Shown piece by piece: positions 22,862-31,263 of a stretch of DNA of 56,896 nucleotides. A model generated the notes under the pieces. The model did no database searches. It had not been told where the DNA came from and saw only the letters and a list, made by a program, of their open reading frames with translations. This DNA comes from a virus. The DNA lies in IMG/VR virus record IMGVR_UViG_3300024346_000078, positions 1-56,896 of that record; one strand, given 5' to 3'. The position numbers were made by a program, and so were the translations under genes. Each line of letters starts with the position of its first letter. Within the stretch, counting starts at the first letter, position 1.

Positions 22862-24651
22862 CAGTCCACTTTCATAAACTCTAAAACTTCAAAGGGGAAA
22901 ACTTTCCCTCGTTTCATTTTAGTTGGAAACTGACGCTGGTCTCTTGCGCCTCGGAAGTGACTCACATTGTACACGAATCCCTCAACCGAGGTTGGGTCGG
23001 GTGTTAAGGAAAGACCAAACTCAGGCCAGCGTGACCAAACGGCGGAACCAAAAGGACGCAAATCTCGTGAACCCATCGACGAACCCAGAGGTGCGTGATG
23101 CTCCAACCAGAGTGCACAGCCGTAGTAGTCCCGAATACTGTCCAGATACTTCGCCACCTCAATTGCAACCGACTCAGATGTTCTGCCACCTGGGTCTACG
23201 AACGCTTTGTACAGCGGACCTAAAATAACCAGTTGAGGTTTCGCTTTTTCTATTGCTTCTTCAATAAGTGCACGGTCGCTTGCTTTAAGAAGGTCAATAC
23301 CAGCAGGTTTGATAAGCAATTCGGCTTCAACTTTGCTTGCATGACCAAATCGTTTAGCCGCAGCCATGATGTTTCGTGAAGTACGACGAATGATGCGTTC
23401 TGGGTTTTCCAAGTCAATAGTTAAAGTACGCACGGGAGGAATCTTTGCCATCGTGAACGGGTGAAGCCCCGCAGATGCACACAACGCAACCTGTCTCGCC
23501 AGCATTGTTTTACCAACACCTTCGGCGGCGACAACAATTACTCGTTCTTGCTTCTCAATAAGGTTTGGAATAACCCATTCGTAAGCATCGCTTTCTGACT
23601 CCAACAGGAATTCTTCCCAATTGACATGTCGTGCTTGGGAAATGCTGGTTGTTGTGCGACCAAATGAGTTCATCAGGATTGACGCACGGTTTATGCGCTG
23701 GTCTTCAGTTAAGTCATCTCGTTCAAACAGGTTGGTGATGCCACGAAGAAGTTCCGACATCGGTTCTTCCTCGGGACTCGTGTCCTCTTCGTAGTGCTCT
23801 TCAGGCGGAGCAACATATTCTTCGTCATTTGTCAAGTTTGCTTCAGAAAAATCTTCGAGGTCTTCAAGAGTTTTGCCTGCTTCAATTACATCCGTAACAT
23901 CTTTGTACTTTGCAGGTGGTTGGTACATGACGACTTCGCAACCGACTTTACGCAGTTCGCTTGCAACATGAAGTGCGTGTTTACGCCCAACAGCATCGTT
24001 ATCTGTGATGATTGCAACGCTTGCACCCTCAAGTGATTCGGTGTGGATGTCAAGCCAAACTCCAGCCCCACCTGTTTGTGTTGTTGCACACAGTCCAAGA
24101 GCGACGAGAGTGTCTACATCTTTCTCACCTTCAACAACCCAGATTTGTTCGTTGTGAGCAATCGCGTTCGCAACCTGCGGGAGTCTGTAGAGGACACGCG
24201 GGACTTCGCCCAACTGGTAAGTCCACTCACCGTTTTCATCTGGTCTGCGTTGGCGGAATGTCTTCTTGCCTTCAGCATCAACAAAGCGTTGCTTCTGGAA
24301 CAGCAGTTCTCCAAGTGCGTCTCGGTAGTCATAACTTGCGACAAGGGTAAGTTTTTGTGGTTTAGTAGGTTCAGTTTTAACTTTGACTCGTTCTTTTTCT
24401 TCTTTAGATTTGTCAGGGAACATATCTTCGGGTCGGATATCCATTGCATTGCATATCCCTTTAACATCGCAAGGGGTTCCTCTGTGGCAGGTAACAAGAA
24501 CACGACCATCATCGCCTTGTCCAATAGAAAGCGACGGGTTCATGTCATCATTACGACATGGGCATCTTGCAGCCCAGTTAGCCCCTGTCTTTTTAACTCC
24601 TTGTAACTTGGAAAGAAATGATGCAACTTCTGGTGATGCGTAATCAGCCAT
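22861..24651 (-). CDS. Primase-helicase (TOPRIM plus RecA-like ATPase)
   Basis: 596 aa. Order of parts: N-terminal zinc-binding region (CPCRNDDMNPS, then CHRGTPCDVKG); TOPRIM domain with VVEGEKDVDTL and IITDNDAVGRKHA; acidic linker (EEHYEEDTSPEEE); RecA-like ATPase with Walker A VAAEGVGKTM and Walker B-like LTIDLEN, ending in the RepA/AAA_25 pattern LWLEHHAPLG. This is a bifunctional primase and helicase at the phage fork. No DNA polymerase is visible nearby. Its start overlaps the WhiB stop by 8 nt. Confidence 0.9.
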   Translation of the reverse strand: MADYASPEVASFLSKLQGVKKTGANWAARCPCRNDDMNPSLSIGQGDDGRVLVTCHRGTPCDVKGICNAMDIRPEDMFPDKSKEEKERVKVKTEPTKPQKLTLVASYDYRDALGELLFQKQRFVDAEGKKTFRQRRPDENGEWTYQLGEVPRVLYRLPQVANAIAHNEQIWVVEGEKDVDTLVALGLCATTQTGGAGVWLDIHTESLEGASVAIITDNDAVGRKHALHVASELRKVGCEVVMYQPPAKYKDVTDVIEAGKTLEDLEDFSEANLTNDEEYVAPPEEHYEEDTSPEEEPMSELLRGITNLFERDDLTEDQRINRASILMNSFGRTTTSISQARHVNWEEFLLESESDAYEWVIPNLIEKQERVIVVAAEGVGKTMLARQVALCASAGLHPFTMAKIPPVRTLTIDLENPERIIRRTSRNIMAAAKRFGHASKVEAELLIKPAGIDLLKASDRALIEEAIEKAKPQLVILGPLYKAFVDPGGRTSESVAIEVAKYLDSIRDYYGCALWLEHHAPLGSSMGSRDLRPFGSAVWSRWPEFGLSLTPDPTSVEGFVYNVSHFRGARDQRQFPTKMKRGKVFPFEVLEFMKVD

Positions 24652-24976
24652 TAATGTTCTTCCGTCTCATGTTGCGTTGCGCTCGGCGGGCAGTGGAACT
24701 CATACCAACCAATGCTGTATCGCTTAGTTGAATGCCGTATTGCCTGCGCTTCTGTTCTCGTTCTGTTTCTGATAGTCCACCCCAAATACCATGTGTTTCA
24801 TGGCGGAGAGAGAACTCCAAACATTTCTCTACGACTGAACACTCACGACAGATGGCTTTGGCGTTGCGTGAGTTTTCTTTTGCAGTGCGTGATGCGTCTT
24901 CTGGAAACCACCAATTAGTTGGTCTTCCGACGCATGCACCAGATTTCATTTCAAAGAGAAATTCTATTTCAGACAA
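24644..24976 (-). CDS. whiB: WhiB-family iron-sulfur transcription regulator (copy 1)
   Basis: 110 aa from a TTG at 24976 behind GGGGGAC; MKSG (24947) is an internal alternative with no ribosome site. Cys ligands: GACVG, then CRECSVVEKC; the turn GIWGG follows, then basic RRAQRNMRRK. WhiB proteins bind a [4Fe-4S] cluster and region 4 of the main sigma factor, and are made only by actinobacteria and their phages. In mycobacteriophage TM4 a WhiB copy blocks host septation. It may control phage promoters or host genes. Coupled to the primase gene. Confidence 0.92.
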   Translation of the reverse strand: MSEIEFLFEMKSGACVGRPTNWWFPEDASRTAKENSRNAKAICRECSVVEKCLEFSLRHETHGIWGGLSETEREQKRRQYGIQLSDTALVGMSSTARRAQRNMRRKNING

Positions 24977-25023
24977 GTGTCCCCCGTTTCGTTGCCAAAC
25001 TATACAGGCGGGACTCCCGATAA

Positions 25024-25485
25024 TCAAATTGCCTTTGCTTGTCTATCCGCTTTTGGGTCACGCAGTTCGTACAAACCTCGTTTGATTTTACGAAAGAGGT
25101 CTGGTCTGTCAGTAATAAACTTCAATGCTGTTGGATATGAGATTTCACCCACAGCCATGATTTCTTGTGCGGTTACTTGCTCAAACAAATGTTGTTGAGT
25201 CCAGTCGATAATGCCTTGATATTTATCAACACGCTTGACACGCTTTTCGGCTTCGGGGATTTCATCCATGAAGCGACCCCAGACTCGCTGGTCTACTGAA
25301 TAGTGCTTGAAGACTTCATGTATAGGTGTTCCAGTATTGACATTGATGCAATACCCAGCCCTCATTGTTTCTCCTGCGATGAACACAAGTTCTTGAGGGA
25401 CATTGGTTGCGTCGCCGTACTTTTCTAGGAACTCAACCCATGTGGCTTTGTGTTCTTGCTTTAGTTGTTCTATGTCTACTAACAT
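25024..25485 (-). CDS. Phage protein with C-terminal winged-helix-like part
   Basis: 153 aa. A helical N-terminus (EQLKQEHKATWVEFLEKYG) precedes a region IDWTQQHLFEQVTAQEIMAVGEISYPTALKFITDRPDLFRKIKRGLYELRDP that reads as helix-turn-helix plus wing. Probably a DNA-binding accessory factor of the replication operon. It starts 12 nt after a GGAG-like site. Confidence 0.6.
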   Translation of the reverse strand: MLVDIEQLKQEHKATWVEFLEKYGDATNVPQELVFIAGETMRAGYCINVNTGTPIHEVFKHYSVDQRVWGRFMDEIPEAEKRVKRVDKYQGIIDWTQQHLFEQVTAQEIMAVGEISYPTALKFITDRPDLFRKIKRGLYELRDPKADRQAKAI

Positions 25486-25517
25486 TTTTCTCCTTATTTA
25501 TTTATGTTTGTACTTTA

Positions 25518-25988
25518 TCAGATGGGTGTGTCGCTGTCAAATCTAGCCAAACGCTTTGCAACAACGATGTCCATGAACACAACTACATATCGTGCGCTCA
25601 AGTCCCCGTTCTCGTCAACTTCAGTGATGACCTCAACTGATTCAGGCGAGCATCCTAGCGCCAACACGAGCCCCGCACGCAACTTACTTGACTCCAAGTC
25701 AGTCTCGCCATCGGCGTCAATGTACGGGACTTCCGCCTCTTCTTCAGTCCATGCTTGTGGCAATCGGGCGGATGACCTTACTGGGTTTGAGAGAAGTTGA
25801 AGTTCTTGTTGTTTTTCTTCAGCAACAACGCACCACGAACAAGCAATCTTCGGTGCAGAACTGGGACGCTTTCGTATCTCTACATGACCACAAGTAAGGC
25901 GATGTCGGTAATCAACCTTTCCCCATTCACCTGAACGCTCAATCTCTAGGATTTCTCGCTGTGGGGCTTTCTTTAGATTTACTTTCAC
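25518..25988 (-). CDS. Phage protein with CGH...CxxC zinc site
   Basis: 156 aa. LTCGHVEIRKRPSSAPKIACSWCV has one Cys-Gly-His and one CSWC, a pattern common in actinophage proteins beside primases. The C-terminal half is an alpha/beta part (VEVITEVDENGDLSARYVVVFMD). First gene of the minus-strand replication operon; no confirmed function. Confidence 0.65.
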   Translation of the reverse strand: MKVNLKKAPQREILEIERSGEWGKVDYRHRLTCGHVEIRKRPSSAPKIACSWCVVAEEKQQELQLLSNPVRSSARLPQAWTEEEAEVPYIDADGETDLESSKLRAGLVLALGCSPESVEVITEVDENGDLSARYVVVFMDIVVAKRLARFDSDTPI

Positions 25989-25997
25989 TTACACACA

Positions 25998-26026
25998 ATA
26001 ACAGTGACGCACCCCTTCGGTAATGT
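25998..26026 (+). promoter_or_regulatory. ACACCC-family promoter (variant)
   Basis: ATAACA, 17-nt spacer containing GCACCC, TAATGT. It drives the small gene at 26064. Confidence 0.5.
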
Positions 26027-26063
26027 GTGATTAACAACTACAACACCGATTGGGGGTGAAAAA

Positions 26064-26207
26064 ATGGATAACGATTTTCCTGTGGAGTGCTGTCGTGATG
26101 GCTACAGCCCCTGCAAGGGCGAGGTTGTCGTGCGTGCGATGGCAGTTGCCTACGAAATTCCTGCGTTTTGCGAAAAGCATTGGGCAGAGGTTTCTCGTGG
26201 GCGATAA
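26064..26207 (+). CDS. 47-residue Cys-containing protein
   Basis: ATG at 26064 after a GGGGGTG stretch. MDNDFPVECCRDGYSPCKGEV ... PAFCEKHWAEV has four Cys and a His, likely a small zinc-binding fold (CC, C, CEKH). Its promoter belongs to the repeated ACACCC family, and a terminator follows, so it is an independent unit. Confidence 0.65.
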   Translation: MDNDFPVECCRDGYSPCKGEVVVRAMAVAYEIPAFCEKHWAEVSRGR

Positions 26208-26221
26208 GCACACCTCCCCTT

Positions 26222-26249
26222 AGACCCCTACTGCGGTGGGGGTCTTTTT
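26222..26249. terminator. Terminator after the 47-residue gene
   Basis: AGACCCC / GGGGTCT stem followed by TTTTT, between converging genes. Confidence 0.8.
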
Positions 26250-26252
26250 GCG

Positions 26253-26630
26253 TTACTCGGTAAAGAGGTATTCCATTGCTTCCCCAACGGCTTTAGTCAG
26301 CCCATCAGACCACATGAAGTTCAATTGGTCTGCCCATCTCCTCGTCGCCCATGAAGGAACTTTTCCTGCAAGCAACTGCGTCTCAGTGAGTTGTTCCTTT
26401 TCCAGCAATTTGCCCAGAGCGTAATATGCCCTGTCCTGCGCCTCTATCTGGGCTTCAAGCCAGTCCCGCGCAGATTGGTCGTTCCAGTCGGGCGGGGCTG
26501 CGGTGATGCCCTTCTCTATGAGGATTGCGTCCCTGACTAGTTTGGGTGGGAGTATTTCGTCCATTTCGGCGGTTTGCGTGCCCGTAATGATGAGGGCTAG
26601 AATGTCGTCTGGGATTGCACTGGAAATCAT
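26253..26630 (-). CDS. Helical protein, unknown function
   Basis: 125 aa. Helical, with PPKLVRDAILIEKGI, then DWLEAQIEAQDRAYYALGKLLEKEQLTETQLLAG. No family recognised. A leaderless start is suggested: -10 box TAGGCT (26637-26642) with exactly 6 nt to the ATG, and no ribosome site. Confidence 0.6.
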   Translation of the reverse strand: MISSAIPDDILALIITGTQTAEMDEILPPKLVRDAILIEKGITAAPPDWNDQSARDWLEAQIEAQDRAYYALGKLLEKEQLTETQLLAGKVPSWATRRWADQLNFMWSDGLTKAVGEAMEYLFTE

Positions 26631-26636
26631 GAAATT

Positions 26637-26642
26637 AGCCTA
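26637..26642 (-). promoter_or_regulatory. -10 box of a leaderless promoter
   Basis: Minus strand CCCGATAGGCT, 6 nt, ATG. The same word precedes the gene at 37344-37544. The -35 part is poor. Confidence 0.45.
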
Positions 26643-26695
26643 TCGGGTGTAATTCAGCCCGTCCAGACATAAATATAAATAAATCTGGATATGGC

Positions 26696-26724
26696 TTGAC
26701 AAAACCACAAAGTGACGATACAAT
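26696..26724 (+). promoter_or_regulatory. Strong promoter of the metallophosphoesterase
   Basis: TTGACA, 17-nt spacer, TACAAT, with the A/T-rich ATAAATCT element about 15 nt upstream. Confidence 0.8.
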
Positions 26725-26766
26725 GAAGTTGTACTAATAAAGTACCTAATACCGAAAGGGGTAGAC

Positions 26767-27525
26767 ATGAAAAGAGTTTTATTTGCTGGTGACATTCACG
26801 GCAACAAAGCACACGCACAGTGGTTGTTCAACCATGCGAAAAAGAACCAAGTAGATGTCATCATCGCCTGCGGTGACTTCGGCTACTGGACACACATGAA
26901 GCACGGACAGACATTCATCAAGTTCGTCGCAAACCGTGCTGAGACGCTCGGCATCAAGTTCATGTGGGTAGATGGCAACCATGAGAACCACGACATTCTG
27001 GACGACCTTGTACGCATCAACGGACGAGACAATCCAATCCCAACACCTAACGAGTGGTTGCAATACATTCCTCGTGGTTGTCGCTTTGACATTGAAGGAC
27101 ACACCTTCATGGGTTACGGCGGTGCATGGTCTGTGGACTGGATGCATCGTGACCTCGGAGTATCGTGGTGGAAGCAAGAACTAGTGAGTCCGTATCACAT
27201 GGACGCGTATGTAAGCGACGACCCAGTAGATGTTCTCATCACACATGAAGCACCTTATGGAAAGGAAATCTCATACAAAGATGAGTTACCAATCTCCGTC
27301 GGTCAGCGTGAACTAATCCTTGAATTGCAAAACAAAGTCAATCCTTCTCTTCATGTTTGTGGTCACCACCACACACGGGAGAACTGGCAAAGTGGCATCA
27401 CCGATGTTCATGTTCTCGGTAGAGATACGATGGAAGACGAGAGTGTTCTCATCGTAGACTTTGAGCGCAAAGAAGGTTCGTTCTCCGACTTCAATGAAGT
27501 AAGAGAATACGCAATCGTGGGTTGA
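26767..27525 (+). CDS. Calcineurin-like metallophosphoesterase
   Basis: 252 aa. All metal motifs are present in order: GDIHGN (residues 8-13), GDFGYW, DGNHEN, a His in THEAPYG, and CGHHH. The family hydrolyses phosphodiesters or phosphomonoesters with two metal ions. Substrate unknown; phage relatives range from nucleotide phosphatases to nucleases. It has its own strong promoter and a terminator pair behind it, so it is a single-gene unit. Confidence 0.9.
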   Translation: MKRVLFAGDIHGNKAHAQWLFNHAKKNQVDVIIACGDFGYWTHMKHGQTFIKFVANRAETLGIKFMWVDGNHENHDILDDLVRINGRDNPIPTPNEWLQYIPRGCRFDIEGHTFMGYGGAWSVDWMHRDLGVSWWKQELVSPYHMDAYVSDDPVDVLITHEAPYGKEISYKDELPISVGQRELILELQNKVNPSLHVCGHHHTRENWQSGITDVHVLGRDTMEDESVLIVDFERKEGSFSDFNEVREYAIVG

Positions 27526-27560
27526 GTAATTACCCCCCTTTCAGTTACTCCCCACCTAAG

Positions 27561-27600
27561 CAAAACCCCCGTTGAGAAATCTTCGGGGGTTTTGTTTTTG
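27561..27600 (+). terminator. Terminator of the metallophosphoesterase gene
   Basis: CAAAACCCCC / GGGGGTTTTG stem with a GAAA-containing loop, followed by TTTTT. Confidence 0.88.
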
Positions 27601-27606
27601 GGCAAA

Positions 27607-27648
27607 AGAAAACCCCCATTGCAATTCTGGCAACAATGGGGGTTTCTT
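27607..27648. terminator. Second terminator, bidirectional
   Basis: GAAACCCCCATTG pairs with CAATGGGGGTTTC; flanked by A-rich and T-rich ends, it serves the converging ssb gene as well. Confidence 0.85.
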
Positions 27649-27681
27649 TTTCTTGGTGACAGCAAAGTCTCCGAGATTTAT

Positions 27682-28131
27682 TTAGAAGGGTTCATCATCT
27701 TCTGCTACTTGCTTCGGCTTAGCCGATGCTTTTGCTGGTGATGCTTTCTTGGTGAACTTGCCATCGCCCTCAGCCTTAGCCTTACGGGTGACTTCAGAAA
27801 TACCTGAAACAGAAAGTCCGATGTTGTCAGCAAGAACAGAAATGCGTGACTTCTTTTCTCCTGAGTCTTTATCTTCCCATGAACTCTGCTCAAGACGACC
27901 AGTAACGATTACTCGCATACCTTTTTCAATGACACTTGCTGAGTCCTCTGCAAGATTACGCCATGCGACCACATTGAAGAAGTTTGCCTTCTCCTGCTTC
28001 TCGCCATCTGCGTCTGTCCAATAATGATTGACCGCGATGCTGAATTCCAACTTCGCTGTTCCGTTAGCCAGAAACTTGAGTTCTGGGTCTTGTGTGACAT
28101 TTCCAACAAGTGTTGTCGGTGATGCTGACAT
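27682..28131 (-). CDS. ssb: Single-stranded DNA-binding protein
   Basis: 149 aa starting MSASPTTLVGNVTQDPEL with GAGGAG upstream; an extra nine residues in the longer frame are rejected. OB-fold strands VNHYWTDADGEK...FFNVVAWRNLAEDSASVIEKGMRVIVTGRLEQSSWED are standard bacterial SSB. The C-terminus ends EDDEPF, the acidic tip that recruits partners (host SSB ends DDIPF). Coats single strands at the fork and during recombination. Confidence 0.95.
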   Translation of the reverse strand: MSASPTTLVGNVTQDPELKFLANGTAKLEFSIAVNHYWTDADGEKQEKANFFNVVAWRNLAEDSASVIEKGMRVIVTGRLEQSSWEDKDSGEKKSRISVLADNIGLSVSGISEVTRKAKAEGDGKFTKKASPAKASAKPKQVAEDDEPF

Positions 28132-28199
28132 ATAAGGTTTCTCCTCGTACATAGACCCCAGAAGTCCCGAGGTCTGGGATTCAGCATAGCAGGATGTGG

Positions 28200-28205
28200 T
28201 ATAAA
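28200..28205 (+). promoter_or_regulatory. -10 box TATAAA of a leaderless promoter
   Basis: 6 nt ahead of the ATG at 28212; the -35 is not clear. Confidence 0.45.
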
Positions 28206-28211
28206 TGACAA

Positions 28212-28448
28212 ATGAATATTAATGAAGCCCGTCTTCTTATCCACTCCACGATTACTGACACTTTGGTGTCTTTAGGGCTTTCAGACGAACCAACTGAAGA
28301 GGAAATTGAGCAACTTGACGAAGAAATGCGTGAAATTGCAGACATTTTGCTTGAAGAACTCGGTTTTTCAATTACTTCAGTAAATGATGACGGTTCTTTT
28401 ACGGCACATCTTGTGTTGTTGAACGAAGATGATGATGCCGAAGAATAA
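28212..28448 (+). CDS. Small acidic protein
   Basis: 78 aa. Glu/Asp-rich (EPTEEEIEQLDEEMREIADILLEEL), ending NEDDDAEE. TATAAA 6 nt before the ATG suggests leaderless mRNA. Proteins of this type may mimic DNA and inhibit DNA-binding host factors, which is a speculation from charge alone. Confidence 0.6.
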   Translation: MNINEARLLIHSTITDTLVSLGLSDEPTEEEIEQLDEEMREIADILLEELGFSITSVNDDGSFTAHLVLLNEDDDAEE

Positions 28449-28455
28449 AAACTTT

Positions 28456-28599
28456 ATGGTCAGGTGCGATGGATGCGGGGCTTCTTACGACCCAGACCGC
28501 GTTGAACACATCAATCTTGAGGGTCAACCTCTGGAAAAATGCCTTGTTGTTCCTTCCCCAATATCTCAGCAACGGCAATGGGAAGATACTTCTGACTGA
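28456..28599 (+). CDS. Candidate small zinc-ribbon protein
   Basis: 47 aa frame MVRCDGCGASYDPDRVEHINLEGQPLEKC. The CDGCG start looks like a zinc ribbon, but its second half overlaps the end of the minus-strand gene by 89 nt and there is no good ribosome site. Doubtful. Confidence 0.28.
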   Translation: MVRCDGCGASYDPDRVEHINLEGQPLEKCLVVPSPISQQRQWEDTSD

Positions 28600-28969
28600 G
28601 TTGGTAGATTTCCCTACGGAAGTCGCTCATGGCTCGTGTGCCAATGACTTTAAGGAACATATCCTCGTCGTAAATGCTTAGGGCGTTGAGCAGATAGTTG
28701 TCTACATCGCTCCGCTCAGAGATGATTTCCAAATCCCAGCCTTCAATGCGCTGAACATAATTCATGAGCGCAATGCTTAGGTCTGTTCCGTACTGCCACT
28801 GCAAGTCTTCTAGGGCGTTCTCAACTTCGGAATACATCCGTGCTTCCTTTCTGTCGGCGTCGATAAAGAACTTTGCTATCTCTGCTACAGAATTGATGTC
28901 AACGAATGGCAAATCGGTCGGCTCATACGAGCCTTCGTCTTCGTCATCCCATTCATCATAGAAGTTCAT
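28511..28969 (-). CDS. Acidic protein, unknown function
   Basis: 152 aa. Acidic N-terminus (YDEWDDEDEGSYEP) then helical sequence (ARMYSEVENALEDLQWQYG, NYLLNALSIYDEDMFLK). No motif recognised. It stands behind the terminator of the DUF932 gene, so it has its own promoter, not clearly seen. Confidence 0.6.
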   Translation of the reverse strand: MNFYDEWDDEDEGSYEPTDLPFVDINSVAEIAKFFIDADRKEARMYSEVENALEDLQWQYGTDLSIALMNYVQRIEGWDLEIISERSDVDNYLLNALSIYDEDMFLKVIGTRAMSDFRREIYQLSQKYLPIAVAEILGKEQQGIFPEVDPQD

Positions 28970-29012
28970 TAGTCACACACCCGTCTAAACAAATGTTACA
29001 CCAAGAACGCAA

Positions 29013-29042
29013 AAAAGGGAGTGCCCGTTAAGACACTCCCTT
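29013..29042 (-). terminator. Terminator of the DUF932 gene
   Basis: AAGGGAGTG / CACTCCCTT stem with a 10-nt loop, followed on the minus strand by TTTTTT. Confidence 0.85.
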
Positions 29043-29058
29043 CGTTACTTAGTTCTCT

Positions 29059-30081
29059 TTAGAGCGAGAGAACCAACATCTGTGCTTCAATCTTTTTGCG
29101 ATTGACCCAGTGATTGTCATCCATTGACGCTGTAGCCATTGCTACTTTGTCGCTGTCTCGGTAGTGGTCAAGATATTCCACGATTGAGTTGTAGATGCTC
29201 CAGCCGTTGTAGCCGTACTTCCCACCATTGCGCTCGTTTGTGTACAAGCCACGAACAAGTGCGTTAATGTCTTGACGGTTTGCACGCTGACGGTCTGTTT
29301 CTTCCTTCGCAGGAACGAATACGCCATTGATGACTTTATCCAATCGTGCCGAAGCCATAGGAACTGGAATAGCCAGCATCTGCTCCGCTGTTGCCTTGAA
29401 CTCACGAGCCCAATCAGTAGAGATAGCCAACGCTGTTTGCGCATCCTGCATCGCTGTATCCACATTGCGTGTATGACGAGCAGTGAATGTGCGTGTTGCC
29501 TCTTGGAGACCGAGAACGACAGTGTTGTTACATACTGCACGAATGTCCGTGTTCGCATAACGAATCGGCCATACGCCGTCATGTCCTGTAGATACGACTA
29601 GGTAGCGACCAATCTTGTCGTTCACTCCTAGTGGGTCAATAACAAGTGTGCCCAAATCAATCGTGGAAAAGAAACGAGCACCGCCTCTGAGAACTCCGCA
29701 GGTATCGATGATTGCATCGCCCTTGCTCGCTCCTACAACTGCCAATGCACGCTCAAGTACTTCACGGTTCTGACGAACCTCGTAACGAGTGCCCACTGTT
29801 GCCAATGACTTGTAAGTGCCATCGCCGTTGTCACGGACTGTTGCCCGACTGTCCTCAATCATGACTGGTTTGCCATCTTTATCAAGGATGAAGTTTCCGT
29901 CTGTATCTACTGATGCAATCTTTGTGAGGATTACTTCGTAGTCAGCACCTGATGCTTCAAGCATGGTGTCTACGGTCTGTAGACCTTTCATGGGGGTACC
30001 GAGACGATGCCAAGGTACTTCCCTGTCTGCGTATGCAAAACGAGCCGTGCCGTCTGCATTGATTTCTAGGTCGTGAGCCAT
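29059..30081 (-). CDS. DUF932 phage/plasmid-like protein
   Basis: 340 aa. The family pattern is clear: PWHRLGTPM near the start, YEVRQNREVLERALAVVG, GVLRGGARFFSTIDLG, then VVSTGHDGVWPIRYANTDIRAVCNNTV and the C-terminal NGWSIYNSIVEYLDHYRDSDK. DUF932 (also TIGR03299) proteins occur in phages, plasmids and integrative elements, in some cases next to DNA-repair genes; their function is not known. Strong promoter and palindrome upstream, terminator downstream: an independent, regulated gene. Confidence 0.88.
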   Translation of the reverse strand: MAHDLEINADGTARFAYADREVPWHRLGTPMKGLQTVDTMLEASGADYEVILTKIASVDTDGNFILDKDGKPVMIEDSRATVRDNGDGTYKSLATVGTRYEVRQNREVLERALAVVGASKGDAIIDTCGVLRGGARFFSTIDLGTLVIDPLGVNDKIGRYLVVSTGHDGVWPIRYANTDIRAVCNNTVVLGLQEATRTFTARHTRNVDTAMQDAQTALAISTDWAREFKATAEQMLAIPVPMASARLDKVINGVFVPAKEETDRQRANRQDINALVRGLYTNERNGGKYGYNGWSIYNSIVEYLDHYRDSDKVAMATASMDDNHWVNRKKIEAQMLVLSL

Positions 30082-30109
30082 TATCTGTCAACTTTCTTTA
30101 GTAGTTATG

Positions 30110-30127
30110 TCCGATAGATTTATCGGA
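30110..30127. promoter_or_regulatory. Operator candidate of the DUF932 gene
   Basis: TCCGATA-gatt-TATCGGA, a perfect 7-bp inverted repeat about 10 nt downstream of the -10 box. Confidence 0.5.
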
Positions 30128-30136
30128 TTACAGATA

Positions 30137-30165
30137 AGTTTATCCCATCTAGATAGATTTGTCAA
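30137..30165 (-). promoter_or_regulatory. Promoter of the DUF932 gene
   Basis: Minus strand TTGACA, 17-nt spacer, TAAACT; AGATTTATC lies just upstream of the -35. Confidence 0.8.
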
Positions 30166-30180
30166 CTCCTAGATAAATCT

Positions 30181-31236
30181 TTATGAATTACTTCCAGAGG
30201 TCGCAGACCAGTGACCAAGCCCGCCGTCGTCAAGCAACGCCTTCGCAACCTTCAGATTGCACTCAGATGTGAGTAGCGGGGCTAAGTTGCCGAACTTAGA
30301 GCCACAAACCCGTGCAGTTAAAGTCTTCCACGACGAATTGATTTGCAGAAGTCCGCTGTCGTATGAGCGAACTGCGTAACAACGCTTGTAAATATCGGCT
30401 GGTGCCTTCTTGCAGTCTCGGTAACTGAGTCCAGATTTGTAGTTCCAGCCAATAACTTTCTCTAAACAACGGCTTTCACGCCACATTATGTATGAAAACT
30501 TCTTAACAGGAACCAATCCGTGTGCTTTGAGTCGTTTCTCCCACTGCGGACAACTTTTCACTTCAGAAACGCCAACGCTTTGGGAAGAAACTTTGCCCGA
30601 GAGTCCCGTGGCTTTCACCGTCGGGGCAGGTTTTGGGCGGGTCTTCAGCCACTCAACCATTCCTGCTTCGGTGTATCTGTCTCGCAAAGGTTTGCGTGTT
30701 TTCCAGTTTGCACAATGCTTGCCCCAATTGCTGGAGTTGCGCCATCCAATAGCAGGTCGGAAGAAAGGCTTGTTGTTTAGTTTGTCATCAAGAGTTCTGA
30801 ACACATTCTTGGTCTGATAACCAAAGAAAGCCATGCGGTTAGCAACAATGATTTGTTCATCCTTGGTTGCTTTTGATGGGCGAGAAGCGAATTGACGACC
30901 GCCGTAACCTTCCCAAACTGACTGCGCCATACCAAGTCCACCTGAGTAGTAGCCACCGTCGTTCCATTTATGGTTGGTTTCACACCAAGAAACGGCTTCC
31001 CAAAACTTAATGGAACCGCCTTTTTTGGAGCGCAACTGGGCGACGAGTTCTGGGTGCCTCATGTCAATAGACATCAGATGCACTTTGTTGTTTACTGCGG
31101 GACTCACGGATGTGCTCGGAGTCAACAGTGTTGTTACAGGTTCAGTAGGTTTATTTTCGCCTTGGGCTTTGGAAGCGAATCCAGTAAAAAGTAGTAATGG
31201 GATAATGGCAATCAGGAGTGCTGGTTTTTTGTTCAT
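30181..31236 (-). CDS. Secreted two-domain lysin (Rpf-like plus transglycosylase-like)
   Basis: 351 aa. A signal peptide is clear: MNKKPALLIAIIPLLLFTGFASKAQG. After a Thr/Ser/Pro linker, residues about 72-120 match the resuscitation-promoting factor fold: KFWEAVSWCETNHKWNDGGYYSGGLGMAQSVWEGYGG, with catalytic Glu in WCETN. A second linker leads to a lysozyme-like domain (about 240-345) with IMWRESRCLEKVIGWN, SYDSGLLQINSSW and an aspartate-poor end. Both domains should cleave peptidoglycan glycan chains. Export by the host Sec system avoids the need for a holin. No endolysin amidase is seen in the window. Confidence 0.85.
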   Translation of the reverse strand: MNKKPALLIAIIPLLLFTGFASKAQGENKPTEPVTTLLTPSTSVSPAVNNKVHLMSIDMRHPELVAQLRSKKGGSIKFWEAVSWCETNHKWNDGGYYSGGLGMAQSVWEGYGGRQFASRPSKATKDEQIIVANRMAFFGYQTKNVFRTLDDKLNNKPFFRPAIGWRNSSNWGKHCANWKTRKPLRDRYTEAGMVEWLKTRPKPAPTVKATGLSGKVSSQSVGVSEVKSCPQWEKRLKAHGLVPVKKFSYIMWRESRCLEKVIGWNYKSGLSYRDCKKAPADIYKRCYAVRSYDSGLLQINSSWKTLTARVCGSKFGNLAPLLTSECNLKVAKALLDDGGLGHWSATSGSNS

Positions 31237-31263
31237 GGTGTTCCTTCGGTAGGTGGATAATTC

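Noticed and set aside
24043-24606. 187-residue plus-strand frame inside the primase-helicase gene
   Set aside because: Opposite to TOPRIM-coding sequence; Phe/Ser/Cys-rich as expected of an antisense frame.
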